A stretch of 64,000 bases of DNA from Pseudomonas sp. ACN8 (GCF_002303925.1 NZ_MRCS01000010.1:1-64000), one strand, 5' to 3'; counted from the stretch's first letter, positions 1-10,036 are shown. Notes: generated from the letters alone by a model not told the origin. A program made the numbers and translations.

Positions 1-329
1 TGAACGTGTTGCTGGCCGAGGCCGAAGTGCCTTACGACCAGGTGTTCGAGATGGACGACATCAACTCCGAGTTCGGCCAGGCCGACGTGGTACTGGTGTT
101 GGGCGCCAACGACGTGGTCAACCCGGCCGCGAAGAACGATCCGAAATCGCCGATTGCCGGCATGCCGATCCTCGAGGCGTTCAAGGCCAAGACCATCATC
201 GTCAACAAACGCTCGATGGCCAGCGGTTATGCCGGCCTGGACAACGAGCTGTTCTACCTGGACAAGACCATGATGGTGTTCGGCGACGCTAAAAAGGTCA
301 TCGAAGACATGGTAAAAGCCGTCGACTAA
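1..329 (+). CDS. pntB: NAD(P) transhydrogenase subunit beta, C-terminal part (truncated by window edge)
   Basis: This is the last 108 or so residues of PntB, the membrane subunit of proton-translocating transhydrogenase, which moves hydride between NADH and NADP+ using the proton gradient. The visible part is the NADP(H)-binding domain III: it contains the [10 protein letters not shown] segment and the [16 protein letters not shown] stretch that bind NADP(H) in this family. The reading frame enters from the left edge and stops with TAA at 327-329. A strong terminator follows at once, so this is the end of the pnt operon. Confidence 0.93.
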   Translation, partial: NVLLAEAEVPYDQVFEMDDINSEFGQADVVLVLGANDVVNPAAKNDPKSPIAGMPILEAFKAKTIIVNKRSMASGYAGLDNELFYLDKTMMVFGDAKKVIEDMVKAVD

Positions 330-346
330 CCCTCTGCGGCACACGG

Positions 347-377
347 AACGCCCCGACTCGTCGGGGCGTTTTTGTTT
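347..377 (+). terminator. Rho-independent terminator of the pnt operon
   Basis: A 10-bp perfect stem (347-356 with 361-370) around a CTCG loop is followed by a T-rich tail. It lies 18 bases after the pntB stop codon. Confidence 0.9.
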
Positions 378-542
378 GCGCAAATCGTCGGACAAACTGT
401 CCTTTTGTTACCGATCCGGTAACGGTGTTTTGCTTGAAAGGCCCTGAATAGACGCCTCGATTGCGACCTTGGTAGCGGGACAGAAGCTGGCGCAATTCAC
501 TAGACTGCACGTCCTGCTACCTGTTGCCCGAGATAACAATCC

Positions 543-2036
543 ATGTACCGTGACCGTATTCGCCTGCCTTCGTTGTTGGACAAATTGATGAGCGCCGCCG
601 ACGCTGCCGCCCTGATTGAGGACGGCATGACCGTCGGCATGAGTGGCTTTACTCGCGCCGGCGAAGCCAAGGCCGTCCCTCAGGCGCTGGCCGAGCGTGC
701 CAAGGTCACGCCGCTGAAGATCAGCCTGATGACCGGCGCAAGCCTGGGCAACGACCTCGACAAACAGTTGACCGAAGCCGGTGTGCTGTCGCGACGCATG
801 CCGTTTCAGGTCGACAGTACCCTGCGCAAGGCGATCAATGCCGGTGAGGTCATGTTCATCGACCAGCACTTGTCGGAAACCGTGGAGCAATTGCGCAACC
901 AGCAATTGAAGCTGCCGGACATTGCCGTGATTGAAGCCGTAGCGATAACCGAGCAAGGACATATCGTGCCAACCACTTCGGTCGGCAACTCGGCCAGCTT
1001 CGCGATTTTCGCCAAGCACGTGATCGTCGAGATCAACATGGCGCACAACCCGAATCTCGAAGGTCTGCACGACATCTATATTCCGACCTACCGTCCGACC
1101 CGTACGCCGATTCCGCTGATCAAGGTCGACGATCGCATTGGCAGCACCGCCATCCCGATTCCACCGGAAAAAATCGTCGCCATCGTAGTCACCCACCAGG
1201 CTGACTCGCCCTCCACGGTGCTGGCGCCGGACGCCGAGACCCAAGCCATTGCCGATCATCTGATCGACTTCTTCAAACAGGAAGTGGCAGCAGGGCGCAT
1301 GACCAACAAACTCGGCCCGCTACAAGCCGGTATCGGCACCATCGCCAACTCGGTGATGTGCGGCTTGATCGACTCGCCGTTCGAAGACCTGACGATGTAC
1401 TCCGAAGTGCTGCAGGACTCGACCTTCGACCTGATCGACGCCGGCAAGCTGAGTTTTGCTTCGGGCAGTTCGATCACCCTGTCGAGCCGACGCAATGCCG
1501 ACGTGTTCGGCAATCTGGAGCGCTACAAGGACAAGCTGGTTCTGCGCCCGCAGGAGATCTCCAACCACCCTGAAGTCGTGCGCCGCCTTGGCATCATCGG
1601 CATCAACACGGCACTGGAGTTCGATATCTACGGCAACGTCAACTCCACTCACGTCTGCGGCACGCGGATGATGAACGGCATCGGCGGCTCGGGCGATTTC
1701 GCGCGCAACGCACACCTGTCCGTGTTCGTGACCAAGTCGATCGCCAAGGGCGGTGCGATCTCCAGCGTGGTGCCGATGGTCAGCCATGTCGACCACACCG
1801 AACATGACGTCGACATTCTCGTGACCGAAGTGGGCCTGGCAGACTTGCGTGGCCTGGCGCCTCGGGAACGCGCCCGGGTCATCATCGACAAATGCGTGCA
1901 CCCGGATTACCGCCAGGCGCTGAATGATTACTTCACCGCCGCGTGCGCCATCGGCGGGCACACCCCCCACATCCTGCGTGACGCCCTGAGCTGGCACATC
2001 AACCTGGAAGAAACCGGGCAAATGCTGAAGAAGTAA
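543..2036 (+). CDS. Acetyl-CoA hydrolase/transferase family protein (succinyl-CoA:acetate CoA-transferase type)
   Basis: This 497-residue cytoplasmic enzyme belongs to the class I CoA-transferases related to acetate CoA-transferase AarC/Cat1, which move CoA between acyl-CoA and a carboxylate such as acetate. The sequence has the catalytic glutamate in the MYSEVLQD segment (about E288) and the glycine-rich GIGGSGDFARNA loop near residue 380, both typical of the family, and the length is that of a full enzyme. The ATG at 543 is preceded by a weak GAGA ribosome site. It stands alone between the pnt terminator and a long upstream region of the next gene. The exact acyl donor cannot be told from sequence. 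Confidence 0.88.
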   Translation: MYRDRIRLPSLLDKLMSAADAAALIEDGMTVGMSGFTRAGEAKAVPQALAERAKVTPLKISLMTGASLGNDLDKQLTEAGVLSRRMPFQVDSTLRKAINAGEVMFIDQHLSETVEQLRNQQLKLPDIAVIEAVAITEQGHIVPTTSVGNSASFAIFAKHVIVEINMAHNPNLEGLHDIYIPTYRPTRTPIPLIKVDDRIGSTAIPIPPEKIVAIVVTHQADSPSTVLAPDAETQAIADHLIDFFKQEVAAGRMTNKLGPLQAGIGTIANSVMCGLIDSPFEDLTMYSEVLQDSTFDLIDAGKLSFASGSSITLSSRRNADVFGNLERYKDKLVLRPQEISNHPEVVRRLGIIGINTALEFDIYGNVNSTHVCGTRMMNGIGGSGDFARNAHLSVFVTKSIAKGGAISSVVPMVSHVDHTEHDVDILVTEVGLADLRGLAPRERARVIIDKCVHPDYRQALNDYFTAACAIGGHTPHILRDALSWHINLEETGQMLKK

Positions 2037-2355
2037 TTGGTACAGATAGCAGCTGGCGCAAACACAGTTTCGTCAGCTTGCCCTTGCCCCTTCCGAATAT
2101 TAAAAAAACTGTACTGCTGTACTGGTCGTTTCTTTAGGAAAACGCCTACGCTGCCAAGCCAAAACAACAATTTTGCACCTTAATAGTGCAGACAGGTACA
2201 GTTGCCTCAATTTAGACCAGTACACCCCCTTTAAACAGTTAACTGAGCTCTTACAATACAGATGAACTGTATCTACAGAGACTAGGCAAACGAGAGGATC
2301 ATGGGCACCAGTTAAGCCACTACCTAATCCCGCCATAAGCGGAAGGATGAAAACC
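2037..2355. promoter_or_regulatory. Gene-free region with repeated CTGTACT-like sites upstream of a DUF1127 gene
   Basis: This 319-base stretch has no convincing gene. It holds two tandem copies of CTGTACT with an 8-base period (2109-2115 and 2117-2123), opposite-facing relatives near 2193-2202 (CAGGTACAGT) and 2215-2224 (ACCAGTACA), and an inverted repeat ATACAG-N5-CTGTAT (2256-2272). The density of related half-sites suggests an operator region for a regulator of the following small gene. The regulator is not in the window. Confidence 0.5.
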
Positions 2356-2571
2356 ATGGAACGTACACTCAGTTCCGAACTGTTCTTCGAAGACACCGCT
2401 GCAAAAACCCAGGCTTCCCTGCCTCTGCGCGTTATCGCCAACCTGATGCTGTGGCAGCGCCGCATCACCAGCCGCCATCAACTGGCTCGTCTGGATTCGC
2501 GTCTGCTGGCTGACGCCGGTATTAGCGAAGCACAACGCTACGAAGAGCTGAGCAAGCCGTTCTGGCGCTAA
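2356..2571 (+). CDS. DUF1127 domain-containing small protein
   Basis: This is a short basic protein of 71 residues. Its C-terminal half, running from LMLWQRRITSRHQLARLDSR to the end ELSKPFWR, is the arginine-rich DUF1127 (YjiS-like) helix pair; some small DUF1127 proteins affect RNA turnover or phosphate and stress responses, but no function is established here. An upstream in-frame ATG at 2347 abuts the GGAAGG ribosome site (2341-2346), whereas the ATG at 2356 lies nine bases away, so 2356 is preferred. A terminator follows, then a second DUF1127 gene with the same C-terminal ending. Confidence 0.85.
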   Translation: MERTLSSELFFEDTAAKTQASLPLRVIANLMLWQRRITSRHQLARLDSRLLADAGISEAQRYEELSKPFWR

Positions 2572-2630
2572 GTTAGCGTCGCTGGCTCTGACCTGAAGGG
2601 TCCACCGCCAGCAACCCGAATTGAAAAAAC

Positions 2631-2670
2631 AAAACCCGTCGTGGGAAACCACGACGGGTTTTGTCGTTTT
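2631..2670 (+). terminator. Rho-independent terminator after the first DUF1127 gene
   Basis: A perfect 14-bp stem (2631-2644 with 2649-2662) closes a GAAA tetraloop and is followed by a moderately T-rich tail. The left arm starts with four A residues, so it may also work on the other strand. Confidence 0.85.
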
Positions 2671-2711
2671 GGCCTGTCAAATCCGCTCGAACAGTAGAAA
2701 ACCAAGACACC

Positions 2712-2748
2712 AGTACAGTTTGTAAAAACAACAAACTGAATGAGTACA
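2712..2748. promoter_or_regulatory. Inverted repeat and AGTACAG site before the second DUF1127 gene
   Basis: AGTACAG (2712-2718) runs into an inverted repeat CAGTTTGT-N7-ACAAACTG (2716-2738), followed by GAGTACA (2742-2748). The same GTACAG-type half-sites occur upstream of the first DUF1127 gene, so one regulator may serve both. Confidence 0.4.
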
Positions 2749-2829
2749 ATATCATCGCGGTGTGTCTGTAGCGGATATTCGACCGGTGTCAGCATGGAGC
2801 TCTCTACTTATCAAGACAGGGACCGCGCC

Positions 2830-3039
2830 ATGAGTTCTTTACAGGATGTTTCCACACCACAGGTTCAATCGAGACCTTGCTTGCGCTGGGTCAGATACCT
2901 GTTAACAAGACTCTTCGCTAGTCTGGAAAGGGCGAGAACACGGCGTTTACTGGCTCAACTCGATGATCGTCAGCTATCGGATCTTTGCATCAGCCATGCT
3001 GAGCGCATCAATGAATTGGATAAACCGTTCTGGCGCTGA
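2830..3039 (+). CDS. DUF1127 domain-containing small protein, second copy
   Basis: This 69-residue protein ends in ELDKPFWR and has the DUF1127 signature region ARTRRLLAQLDDRQLSDL. In-frame ATG codons lie at 2740 and 2794, but AGGGA at 2818-2822 is seven bases from the ATG at 2830, which also gives a protein of normal family length. It is diverged from its neighbour except in the C-terminal domain, so the pair is an old duplication. The function is unknown. Confidence 0.82.
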   Translation: MSSLQDVSTPQVQSRPCLRWVRYLLTRLFASLERARTRRLLAQLDDRQLSDLCISHAERINELDKPFWR

Positions 3040-3181
3040 CTGCCTGCTTGCATGTCGGGCTGTTCGAATTGACACACTCAGGCCTAATATCAGGTCAGAA
3101 CGTGGCGAGCGCCAAGCGCCTGGCGTCTGACTTTGCAGACACTGCGCCATCTTCCAATCGGCTTACCCTAGGAGTTACACC

Positions 3182-3499
3182 ATGTCCCGACTTCGCTTGC
3201 TCAGCGCTGCAGCCCTGCTTGCCGTAGCAGCCAATTCCCACGCCACCAGCTTTATCGTGACCACCGACGCAGTCGTTGGGGCACTCAAATCCAGTTCCGA
3301 TGCGACGTCCGACATCACGTCTTCGTTCAAAGATGACAAGATCGTGCTCGCAGCACGTGACGACGCCGCCAGCTTCGTTGCCAGCGAAGGTTCTATCCGC
3401 GGGGTGAAACTGGAAAGCGCGCTCGACCATATTCGTCATCAGGCACCCCAGTTGAACGCAACCGATGCACAACTGGCGCAGGCGATCCTGACGATCTGA
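3182..3499 (+). CDS. DUF2388 domain-containing exported protein, copy 1
   Basis: This 105-residue protein has a cleavable signal peptide (about residues 1-22, ending SHA) and a mature DUF2388 domain found mainly in Pseudomonas. Conserved features shared by all three neighbouring copies are the SDxTSD-type segment, the A-x-D-DAASFVAS-x-G-x-IRG block and the closing LAQAIL motif. A good GGAG ribosome site precedes the ATG. It is the first of three tandem paralogues that lead into the large Lnb-type gene. No biochemical role is known; a periplasmic location is inferred from the signal peptide. Confidence 0.88.
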   Translation: MSRLRLLSAAALLAVAANSHATSFIVTTDAVVGALKSSSDATSDITSSFKDDKIVLAARDDAASFVASEGSIRGVKLESALDHIRHQAPQLNATDAQLAQAILTI

Positions 3500-3604
3500 T
3501 CGACTTCTGGCCGGGGACACGCTCGACGTGTCCCAATATTTCCGTGCTGGCTCTGGAATGGGCCTTGCGCTAGCCTTGGGACTCACTTTTAACTGTCGAG
3601 TCTC

Positions 3605-3958
3605 ATGCGTTTTCTTGCAAATCTGTTGATCACTCCAGTCATGGTTACTGCCGCCTGGTCAGGCTCAGCCCACGCCTACGACGCCTTTAACCTGTCAACC
3701 CAAGGGGTCGTGGCCAGTGGATATGCCACAAGCATGGTGACCTCCGCCCCCTTCGACCATAAACTGCTGCTCGCAGCCCAGGATGACGCCGCGGCATTCA
3801 TTGCCAGCGACGGCCAACTAAGAGGCGCACGACTGGAGTCGGCCCTGCGGTATCTGCGCCGAACCCAGGCAAAACTTCATGCCAGCGACCTTGAACTGGC
3901 ACAAGCAATTCTCGTCCAATGGTTATCCCTGTTTTTTCTGGAGTCATTCCATGCGTAA
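3605..3958 (+). CDS. DUF2388 domain-containing exported protein, copy 2, with C-terminal extension
   Basis: This 117-residue copy has a signal peptide ending SAHA and the conserved AQDDAAAFIASDGQLRG and LAQAIL blocks. Unlike copies 1 and 3, which stop one or two residues after this motif, it continues for 13 hydrophobic residues (WLSLFFLESFHA). It ends inside the start of copy 3, an 8-base overlap. The ribosome site is weak. The tail may come from loss of the original stop codon, or it may serve coupling to the next gene. Confidence 0.82.
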   Translation: MRFLANLLITPVMVTAAWSGSAHAYDAFNLSTQGVVASGYATSMVTSAPFDHKLLLAAQDDAAAFIASDGQLRGARLESALRYLRRTQAKLHASDLELAQAILVQWLSLFFLESFHA

Positions 3959-4271
3959 CCCGCTGATTGCTGCCACCTTAGGCCTGCTGCTGTTGGCCGA
4001 TGTGGCCCAGGCACATACTCTGGTTGCCACCAGTAATATTCTGATCCGTGCTACCCAGCGCACCCTCGATTTCACCTCCGACACCACCACGTCCATTCGC
4101 GATTCGAAAATCGTGCGCGAAGCCCAGGACGACGCCGCCAGTTTCGTTGCCAGCAATGGCGACATTCGTGGCGCTCACCTGGAATCCGCCTTCGATTTGC
4201 TGCGCACCCGTGTGCCGGAAGCTCGTGACGCCAGTGACCAGGATCTCGCCGAAGCCATCCTCGCACTGTGA
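3951..4271 (+). CDS. DUF2388 domain-containing exported protein, copy 3
   Basis: This is a 106-residue paralogue with signal peptide ending AQA and the block AQDDAASFVASNGDIRGAHLESA. A longer in-frame start at 3879 exists, but the ATG at 3951 has GGAG at 3940-3943 and places the signal peptide at the N terminus. Its TGA overlaps the GTG start of the following large gene as GTGA, so the two are translationally coupled. This ties the small DUF2388 proteins to the Lnb/zincin protein. Confidence 0.88.
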   Translation: MRNPLIAATLGLLLLADVAQAHTLVATSNILIRATQRTLDFTSDTTTSIRDSKIVREAQDDAASFVASNGDIRGAHLESAFDLLRTRVPEARDASDQDLAEAILAL

Positions 4272-6229
4272 AGCGTCCAGGCGCCTGGCTGCTGGCCGGA
4301 GCCCTGTTGCTGCTCGGCAACACGGCCCACGCTGGCCTTCAATTACAGCTCAAGACCGAAGGTCTGACGCCCGCGCAACAGCAAGCCAGCCAGGCGTTGC
4401 TCGATGAAGCCATGCAGGCACTGCCGCCACGCTTTGTCGAACAATTGGACCGGCGCATCGATGTCGGCTGGACCGATGACATGCCGAGAAATGCCTACGG
4501 TCAGGCGACACTGGTGTCCGAACTCGATCTGAACCGCAACCTGCTGGCCGGCCTCACCGATGGCAGCGCCGCGACCAAGAAGACCCATCGCCCCCATGGC
4601 ACCGTGCGCCGGGAAATGCTGGCCACGGTGTTGCACGAGCTGACTCACATCTACGATCGCTCACGTCTGTGGCCAAAGGCGGAGCGCACACTGATTCAAC
4701 GCTGTACCCGACAAGACAGCAGCTCAGGGCTGGTCGGCATCCCCGACCAATGCCGCGGCCAGACCGGCCGCCGCTATACCCTTAGCGATGATCCACGCCT
4801 GCTCGACCTCGCCGGCTGGCCGCAATACGTCGGCCGTCGTGGCGAGCGCGAACAGTACAACCGGCAGATCGCGCGCAGCCCGGACATCTACGAGACGAGC
4901 AGCCCCAAGGAGTTCGTCGCGGTCAATATGGAGTACTTCCTGCTCGATCCGAGCTACGCCTGCCGTCGTCCCGCGTTGTACCGCTACTACAAAGAACATT
5001 TCGGCTGGGCACCCACGGCCAAAGACGCTTGCGGCAAAACCGTCGCCTTCCTCAATGCCGGCAGTGATTTCGCCAAAACACCACTGGGCCAGGTCGATCC
5101 TGAACGGGTTTACGCCATCGACTACCTGCTGGCCGAAGCTAACCAGAACTTGTTCAGCTACTGGGGTCACAGCATGTTGCGCCTGGTCATTTGCGCACCG
5201 GGCCGGCCACGCGGACCGGATTGCCGACTGGACCTGGACCAGCATCTGGTGCTGTCGTACCGTGCTTTTGTCGGTGATGTGCAGATGTCGAGCTGGAACG
5301 GGCTGGTCGGCAAGTACCCGTCGCGCCTGTTTGTCCTGCCGCTTTCCCAGGTCATCGATGAATACACCAAGACCGAGTTGCGCAGCCTGGCCTCAGTGCC
5401 ACTTAACCTGTCGCGCCGCGAGATCGATGATGTGGTGGAGCACGCCGCCGAAATGCACTGGAGCTACGACGGCAACTACTTCTTCCTGTCCAACAACTGT
5501 GCAGTAGAAGGACTGAAACTGCTGCGTAGCAGCACTAACAACCCGCAGCTGGTGGGTCTGGACAACATCATGCCCAACGGCATGCTCGAAGTGCTCAAGG
5601 GGCGTGGTCTGGCCGATACCAGCGTGCTGGATGATCCTCGCGAAGCACTGCGCCTGGGTTATCGCTTCGACTCCTTCCGTGATCGCTACCAAGCGATGTT
5701 CGACGTGTTGAAAAAGCAGATGCCGATCAAACAGGAAACTGTCGAAGAGTGGCTGGATTTGAAAGCCGCAGAGCGGCGGCAATGGTTCGAACAGGCTGAT
5801 TTGCGTACTAGCGCGGCATTGCTGCTGCTGGAACAGGCGAGTTTCCGTCGACAGATGCTGCTGGCCCAGGACGAGGTGAAGCAACGCTATCTGGGCGCTC
5901 GGGAGCTGAAAAACGGCGGCATGGACAAGGCCAACGAGACGCTGAAGCAGATTCTCGCCAACAGCGGCTTCCTCAGCCGCCCGGCAGAATTGCTGGGGAC
6001 CGCAGGTTACGGGTTGCCGCAACCAAGCGAGTGGAAGCATCTGGAATCGGAAAGCAGCCAACGCCAGAAGCAGCTCCTGGCGCTGTCCGGGGATCTGGAC
6101 AAGGAAGTGAGAGCCTTGCTTGAACCGGGCCGTGCCGCCGAAATGGCCGCCAACGAGGCCAACGTGAAGCAGATCGGTGAGCACCTGCGCAAACTGCACA
6201 AGGCATCAGGCGGGATAGAGTTGCCTTGA
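4268..6229 (+). CDS. Periplasmic protein with HExxH zincin motif and Lnb/DUF4105 domain
   Basis: This 653-residue exported protein begins with GTG at 4268 and has a signal peptide to about residue 22. The N-terminal third carries HELTH (residues 123-127) and, downstream, KEFVAVNMEYF (about 214-224), the arrangement of a gluzincin metallopeptidase with E215 as likely third ligand. The middle carries the DUF4105 domain, now named for the periplasmic domain of the lipoprotein acyltransferase Lnb, with SYWGHSMLR (H301) and SNNCAVEGLKLLR (C411) as the probable His/Cys pair. The C-terminal part is predicted helical. It is coupled to DUF2388 copy 3. Whether it is a peptidase, acyltransferase or both is not known. 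Confidence 0.85.
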   Translation: MKRPGAWLLAGALLLLGNTAHAGLQLQLKTEGLTPAQQQASQALLDEAMQALPPRFVEQLDRRIDVGWTDDMPRNAYGQATLVSELDLNRNLLAGLTDGSAATKKTHRPHGTVRREMLATVLHELTHIYDRSRLWPKAERTLIQRCTRQDSSSGLVGIPDQCRGQTGRRYTLSDDPRLLDLAGWPQYVGRRGEREQYNRQIARSPDIYETSSPKEFVAVNMEYFLLDPSYACRRPALYRYYKEHFGWAPTAKDACGKTVAFLNAGSDFAKTPLGQVDPERVYAIDYLLAEANQNLFSYWGHSMLRLVICAPGRPRGPDCRLDLDQHLVLSYRAFVGDVQMSSWNGLVGKYPSRLFVLPLSQVIDEYTKTELRSLASVPLNLSRREIDDVVEHAAEMHWSYDGNYFFLSNNCAVEGLKLLRSSTNNPQLVGLDNIMPNGMLEVLKGRGLADTSVLDDPREALRLGYRFDSFRDRYQAMFDVLKKQMPIKQETVEEWLDLKAAERRQWFEQADLRTSAALLLLEQASFRRQMLLAQDEVKQRYLGARELKNGGMDKANETLKQILANSGFLSRPAELLGTAGYGLPQPSEWKHLESESSQRQKQLLALSGDLDKEVRALLEPGRAAEMAANEANVKQIGEHLRKLHKASGGIELP

Positions 6230-6235
6230 TACCGC

Positions 6236-6269
6236 AACCTTGTGGGAGCGAGCTCGCTCCCACAAGGTT
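6236..6269. terminator. Perfect 34-bp palindrome acting as two-way terminator, REP-derived
   Basis: The two 17-base arms meet with no spacer and contain the same GTGGGAGCGAG/CTCGCTCCCAC core as the REP elements elsewhere in the window. It sits between the convergent Lnb-type gene and trpA and is flanked by short A and T runs. Confidence 0.75.
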
Positions 6270-6292
6270 TACAGCGTTCAGGAACTTTACCT

Positions 6293-7104
6293 TCAGCTGA
6301 CGCGGGCCTTACGCACACCTTCGGCCAACGCCGAGCAGAGGCTCAGCACGCCATCCACGGCTTGTTCCGGGGAGGTGGCATTGGCGATGTGATCGATCAA
6401 CGCCGAGCCCACCACAACACCGTCCGCCAGACGCGCGATGGACGCCGCCTGTTCCGGAGTCCGGATACCGAAACCGATGCTGATCGGCAGGTCGGTATGG
6501 CGACGCAGACGGGCGACCGCTTCCTCGACGTGTTCCAGCGTGGCGGCACCGGCGCCGGTCACACCGGCCACCGAGACGTAGTAGACGAAGCCGGAGCTGC
6601 CGTTGAGAACGGTCGGCAGGCGCACATCGTCGGTGGTTGGCGTGGTCAGGCGAATGAAGTCCAGGCCCGCGGCCTGCGCCGGATCGCACAGCTCGCCGTT
6701 ATGTTCGGGCGGCAGATCGACCACGATCAGACCATCAACGCCAGCCTCCTTGGCTTCGGCAATGAAGCGCGGTACGCCGTACATGTGGATCGGGTTGAAG
6801 TAACCCATCAGCACCAGTGGCGTATCGTTGTTGTCCTGGCGGAACTCGCGAACCATTTGCAGGGTTTTCGCCAGATTCTGTTTGGCACCCAACGCACGGA
6901 TGTTGGCGAGCTGGATGGCCGGGCCGTCAGCCATCGGGTCGGTGAAGGGCATGCCCAGCTCGATCACATCGGCGCCAGCCGCCGGCAAGCCTTTGAGGAT
7001 GGCCAGGGACGTGTCGTAGCTCGGGTCGCCAGCAGTGACGAAGGTCACCAGGGCGGCGCGGTTCTGTTCCTTGAGTTCGGCAAAACGCGTTTGCAGGCGG
7101 CTCA

Positions 7105-7105
<1 letters not shown>
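6293..7105 (-). CDS. trpA: Tryptophan synthase alpha chain
   Basis: TrpA (270 residues) cleaves indole-3-glycerol phosphate to indole and glyceraldehyde 3-phosphate, and indole is channelled to TrpB. The catalytic residues are visible as E49 in [14 protein letters not shown] and D60 in the same segment, and the C-terminal [10 protein letters not shown] phosphate-binding loop is present. The trpB stop and the trpA start share one base (TGATG), so the two are translationally coupled. The pair lies divergent from its activator gene trpI, as in other pseudomonads. Confidence 0.97.
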
Positions 7106-8449
<1,344 letters not shown>

Positions 8450-9343
8450 ATGAGCCATGACCTTCCTCCGCTGAACGCGCTTCGAGCCTTCGAAGCCACT
8501 GCCCGCCTGAACAGCGTCAGTCAAGCCGCCGAACAGTTGCACGTCACCCACGGTGCGGTCAGCCGGCAACTCAAGGTGCTTGAAGAACACCTCGGCTTAA
8601 GCCTGTTCATCAAGGACGGTCGCGGCCTGAAACTCACAGATGCCGGGTTGCGACTGCGTGACGCCAGCAGCGAAGCCTTCGAGCGCCTGCGTAGCGTCTG
8701 CACCGAACTCACACAAAGCACAGCCGATGCGCCATTCGTGCTCGGTTGCTCGGGAAGTCTGCTGGCGCGCTGGTTTATCCCGCGACTGGGCCGACTCAAC
8801 GCCGACCTGCCGGACTTGCGCCTGCACCTGTCGGCCGGAGAAGGCGATCTGGATCCGCGAAGACCCGGGCTGGATGCCTTGCTGGTATTTGCCGAGCCAC
8901 CCTGGCCGGCGGACATGCAGGTTTTTGAGCTGACCAGTGAACGTATCGGCCCGGTCATGAGTCCGCGGTTCGCCGGCTATGCACGACTCAAGCAGGCGCC
9001 GGAAACCGCACTGCTGAGCGAACCCTTGCTGCATACCACCTCACGCCCGCAAGCCTGGCCGAACTGGGCGCAACCACGCGGGCTCGACGCCAGGGCGTTG
9101 AAGTACGGTCAGGGATTTGAACATTTGTATTACTTGCTGGAAGCCGCCGTCGCAGGTCTTGGCGTGGCGATTGCCCCCGAACCCTTGGTGACGGAGGACT
9201 TGAAGGCCGGCCGCCTGGTTGCGCCTTGGGGCTTCAGTGAAACCCCGGCGCAACTGGCGTTGTGGCTACCCAAGCGCGCCGCGGACGGGCGCGCCCGGCA
9301 ACTGGCGCAGTGGCTCAAGAACGAGCTGCGTCGAGCGGATTAA
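8450..9343 (+). CDS. trpI: LysR-type transcriptional activator of trpBA
   Basis: This 297-residue regulator has an N-terminal winged helix (residues about 5-64, with the helix-turn-helix around [21 protein letters not shown]) and a C-terminal co-inducer domain. The segment [25 protein letters not shown] is typical of TrpI and the GcvA branch. In pseudomonads TrpI senses indoleglycerol phosphate and activates trpBA, the divergent neighbours here. An in-frame ATG also occurs at no better position; the first ATG matches the family start [14 protein letters not shown]. Its TAA overlaps the convergent DUF883 gene by 4 bases. Confidence 0.95.
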   Translation: MSHDLPPLNALRAFEATARLNSVSQAAEQLHVTHGAVSRQLKVLEEHLGLSLFIKDGRGLKLTDAGLRLRDASSEAFERLRSVCTELTQSTADAPFVLGCSGSLLARWFIPRLGRLNADLPDLRLHLSAGEGDLDPRRPGLDALLVFAEPPWPADMQVFELTSERIGPVMSPRFAGYARLKQAPETALLSEPLLHTTSRPQAWPNWAQPRGLDARALKYGQGFEHLYYLLEAAVAGLGVAIAPEPLVTEDLKAGRLVAPWGFSETPAQLALWLPKRAADGRARQLAQWLKNELRRAD

Positions 9344-9663
9344 TCACGCTTGCACAACAGATAAGCAGCCAACAGGCCCAATGCACCCACTGCGACACCC
9401 GCTGCTGTCCAAGGGTGTTCCTGGGCGTAGTCCCGAGTGGCAATCCCGGTTTCACGGGTTTTGACCTTGACCTCTTCATAGGCATCGGCAAGCAGATGGC
9501 GCGAATGCTTCAAGGCATTCTCGGCGTTGCTTTTCAGGGTCTTGAGGGTTTTACGCGACTCGTCCGAGGCGTCGTCCTTCAAGCTTTCCAATGACTTGAG
9601 CAGACTCTCGATCTCGGCTTCCATGCTTTGCAATGAGGCTTTGCGTAACGAGGTGTTGGCCAT
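9340..9663 (-). CDS. DUF883 family membrane-anchored protein (YqjD/ElaB type)
   Basis: This 107-residue protein has a long heptad-rich helical N-terminal part (about residues 10-75) and one C-terminal membrane segment with small-residue motifs ([18 protein letters not shown]) before the CKRD end. E. coli relatives YqjD and ElaB are stationary-phase proteins that tether ribosomes to the inner membrane; the same is possible here. The ATG at 9663 follows a GGAG site; the frame is open upstream but without a better start. It is convergent with trpI. Confidence 0.88.
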   Translation of the reverse strand: MANTSLRKASLQSMEAEIESLLKSLESLKDDASDESRKTLKTLKSNAENALKHSRHLLADAYEEVKVKTRETGIATRDYAQEHPWTAAGVAVGALGLLAAYLLCKRD

Positions 9664-9820
9664 GGTGGCTCTCCTGCATTGGTGATGAGTGGCGTGTGTT
9701 GGTTGGGACTTCATGGGTTCGAGAAAGTGCAGAAAATCTGAACTTCACCCTCAGAACGGCCGACGGAAGAAATAGAAAAAATCACTGCTAATCTGTAATT
9801 CACACGCCGAGGAGAACGCC

Positions 9821-10036
9821 ATGTCTGACCATCACACCTACAAGAAAGTCGAGCTGATCGGCTCGTCCACCAGCAGTATCGAAGATGCGATCAATAACGC
9901 GCTGACCGAAGCCAGCAAAAGCATCAAGTACATGGAATGGTTTGAAGTGACCGAGACCCGTGGGCACATCAGGGACGGCAAGGCTGCGCACTTTCAAGTG
10001 ACCTTGAAAGTCGGGTTCCGGATTGCCAGCAGCTGA
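9821..10036 (+). CDS. Dodecin, flavin-binding storage protein
   Basis: At 71 residues this matches dodecins, which form hollow dodecamers that bind flavins. The family pattern is clear: an N-terminal YKKVELIGSS strand, helix SIEDAINNALTEASKSI, then the WFEVTETRGHI segment with the flavin-stacking tryptophan (W41), and a final strand FQVTLKVGFRI. A GAGGAGA ribosome site lies just before the ATG. It forms a single-gene unit. Confidence 0.95.
   Translation: MSDHHTYKKVELIGSSTSSIEDAINNALTEASKSIKYMEWFEVTETRGHIRDGKAAHFQVTLKVGFRIASS

Noticed and set aside
2267..2278. CTGT-ATCT-ACAG as a LexA box
   Set aside because: The spacing is 4 bases, not 8, so it does not fit; it is more likely part of the local GTACAG-type repeats.
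9740..9767. GAACTT upstream of the dodecin gene as a sigma-22 promoter
   Set aside because: No acceptable -10 element lies at a spacing of 16 or 17 bases.
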